A stretch of 64,000 bases of DNA from contig JAFYWK010000059.1 in the NCBI GenBank assembly GCA_017558065.1, positions 16,107 to 80,106 on the forward strand, written 5' to 3'. The DNA comes from Paludibacteraceae bacterium. GTDB lineage: Bacteria > Bacteroidota > Bacteroidia > Bacteroidales > Paludibacteraceae. The notes beneath the pieces were generated by a model. It did no database searches and was not told the DNA's origin. It saw only the letters and a program-made list of their open reading frames with translations. Positions 63,148 to 64,000 of the stretch are shown piece after piece. The number at the start of each line of letters is the position of its first letter. Positions within the stretch are counted from its first letter, which is position 1. A program made the position numbers and the translations under genes.

Positions 63148-64000
63148 TTAACGCACTTGGGTGAGGGATTTCACGTGAGCGTTGAAGGCGTCCTTCTTGA
63201 GCAAGTCCTCGAGGGTGAGGTGCATGCGGTAGTTCCAGAAATGCTCTGGGTTAGAAGGCAGGTTGATACGCTCAGCGTGTTGGTCAGCCAAACGAATATC
63301 ACCATCAATAGCAAACCAGTCTTGCAATGGAAGAATCACCCACATTGCTGGGCTATACATGTGCTGATTAACGATGAATTCGGCAATTTCTGGCGTCATC
63401 TCCTGTGGAGCTTCACCCCACCAGCCCATCTGTTCGTTGTAGAATTTCTGAGTGACTTGGCGGTCCTCCTCCCACCAAGCACGAACAGGGTTCATGTCGT
63501 GGGTACCGATGGTACAAACGCTATGGTAAGGAGCGTCCGCTGGGTGAGCGAAAGCTACGGTTGGATCCTTAGGCATGCGTTGGATCTCGAGCGAGAGGAT
63601 CTGCAATTGGTTCATGACATCAGGCACACAGGATGGCACCATACCGAGGTCCTCGCCGCAGCAGAGCATGTCGGTAGAAGCGATGAGTGTAGGCAACTTC
63701 TTGAGTGCAGACTCGCGCCAGAAAGAAGTGTGGCGGTGGTAGAAGTAGTCGTTGTGGATGTCAGCCAAGAGTTGGCGTTGGTCCGCATAGAGCTCTTGGT
63801 AGTTGTGTGACTGGTAGAGCGCGATGCGTGGGTGGAGCATCGATGGGTTCTTCTGGTCACGCACGAAGAGCACCTCGCAATGGAGATACAAGAGTCCGTT
63901 GAGGACATTGTCGATATTGCAGTTGTTCTCGTGAGCAGCACGGTTCTCAGGGTTGAGGAAGAACTGTTGCACCTTGCGTTGGGTGTCGAGATGCTCAGGG
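63148..64000 (-). CDS. malQ: 4-alpha-glucanotransferase (GH77), C-terminal part
   Basis: The enzyme transfers alpha-1,4-glucan segments in maltodextrin and glycogen metabolism. The frame is open to the right edge, so the N-terminus and the nucleophile motif are outside the window. Seen: CGEDLGMVPSCVPDVM with the acid/base Glu, EIQRMPKDP, and TIGTHDMNPVRAWWEED with the third catalytic Asp in the THD motif; both are standard for amylomaltases. The C-terminal PLQDWFAIDGDIRLADQHAERINLPSNPEHFWNYRMHLTLEDLL block, seen by its core ERINLPSNPEHFWNYRMH, is typical of the MalQ end. It is not linked to the mannan genes and ends at its own terminator. Confidence 0.95.
   Translation of the reverse strand, partial: PEHLDTQRKVQQFFLNPENRAAHENNCNIDNVLNGLLYLHCEVLFVRDQKNPSMLHPRIALYQSHNYQELYADQRQLLADIHNDYFYHRHTSFWRESALKKLPTLIASTDMLCCGEDLGMVPSCVPDVMNQLQILSLEIQRMPKDPTVAFAHPADAPYHSVCTIGTHDMNPVRAWWEEDRQVTQKFYNEQMGWWGEAPQEMTPEIAEFIVNQHMYSPAMWVILPLQDWFAIDGDIRLADQHAERINLPSNPEHFWNYRMHLTLEDLLKKDAFNAHVKSLTQVR

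Overview
The window comes from the chromosome of a Bacteroidota bacterium, most likely a Bacteroidales gut or rumen commensal. The evidence is a SusC/SusD polysaccharide-utilization locus, housekeeping genes of Bacteroidales type, promoters with the Bacteroidota -33 TTG / -7 TAnnTTTG spacing of 20 bases, and a tmRNA with the tag GNNTVALAA. Genus cannot be fixed from the sequence alone.

Layout. 1-14.7 kb is core chromosome: kdsA (cut by the left edge), a GH16-fold protein that appears catalytically dead, a LOG-family protein, gyrB, gpmI, ychF, a Na+/Ca2+ exchanger, an OPT transporter, ssrA (tmRNA), a UvrD/PcrA helicase and a sirtuin. 14.8-17.7 kb holds small genes of unknown function. Three of them are preceded by the same iteron block, and two covarying hairpins lie between them. 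17.8-41.9 kb is a galactomannan/mannan utilization locus, all on the minus strand. An apparent 12-gene operon runs from a triple-module binding protein through two GH26 mannanases, a small-module surface protein, SusC, SusD, a surface glycan-binding lipoprotein, a GH36-GH26 fusion, a GH130 phosphorylase, a GPH-type symporter, a mannobiose 2-epimerase and ManA. Beside it are an AraC regulator with galK, and a separately promoted four-module binding protein followed by a 46-residue peptide. The proposed route is: surface mannanases cut the chain, SusCD imports oligomers, GH36 removes galactose, GH26 makes mannobiose, the symporter imports it, the epimerase makes mannosyl-glucose, GH130 phosphorolyses it, and ManA and GalK feed the products into central metabolism.

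42.2-62 kb is an accessory defence island. Its first part carries RhuM and a BRO-N/ADP-ribosylglycohydrolase/HD-hydrolase cassette. Its main part, 46.3-61.9 kb, is one tightly packed and visibly AT-richer 12-gene operon: DUF4007, a 1067-residue P-loop ATPase, a DndC-like PAPS-reductase-family protein, a 549-residue orphan, an AAA ATPase, a PIN nuclease, a PLD-SF2 helicase, a 77-residue protein, a DndD/Rad50-like SMC ATPase, a 231-residue orphan, a small membrane protein and AbiH. It resembles Dnd/BREX-4 parts without the hallmark genes of either and is the best candidate for an undescribed system. A 15-16-base direct repeat occurs at 43165, 46204 and 62213, around the island.

62.0-63.1 kb is gene-free and full of short palindromes and periodic repeats. 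The window ends in the C-terminal part of a GH77 4-alpha-glucanotransferase (malQ).
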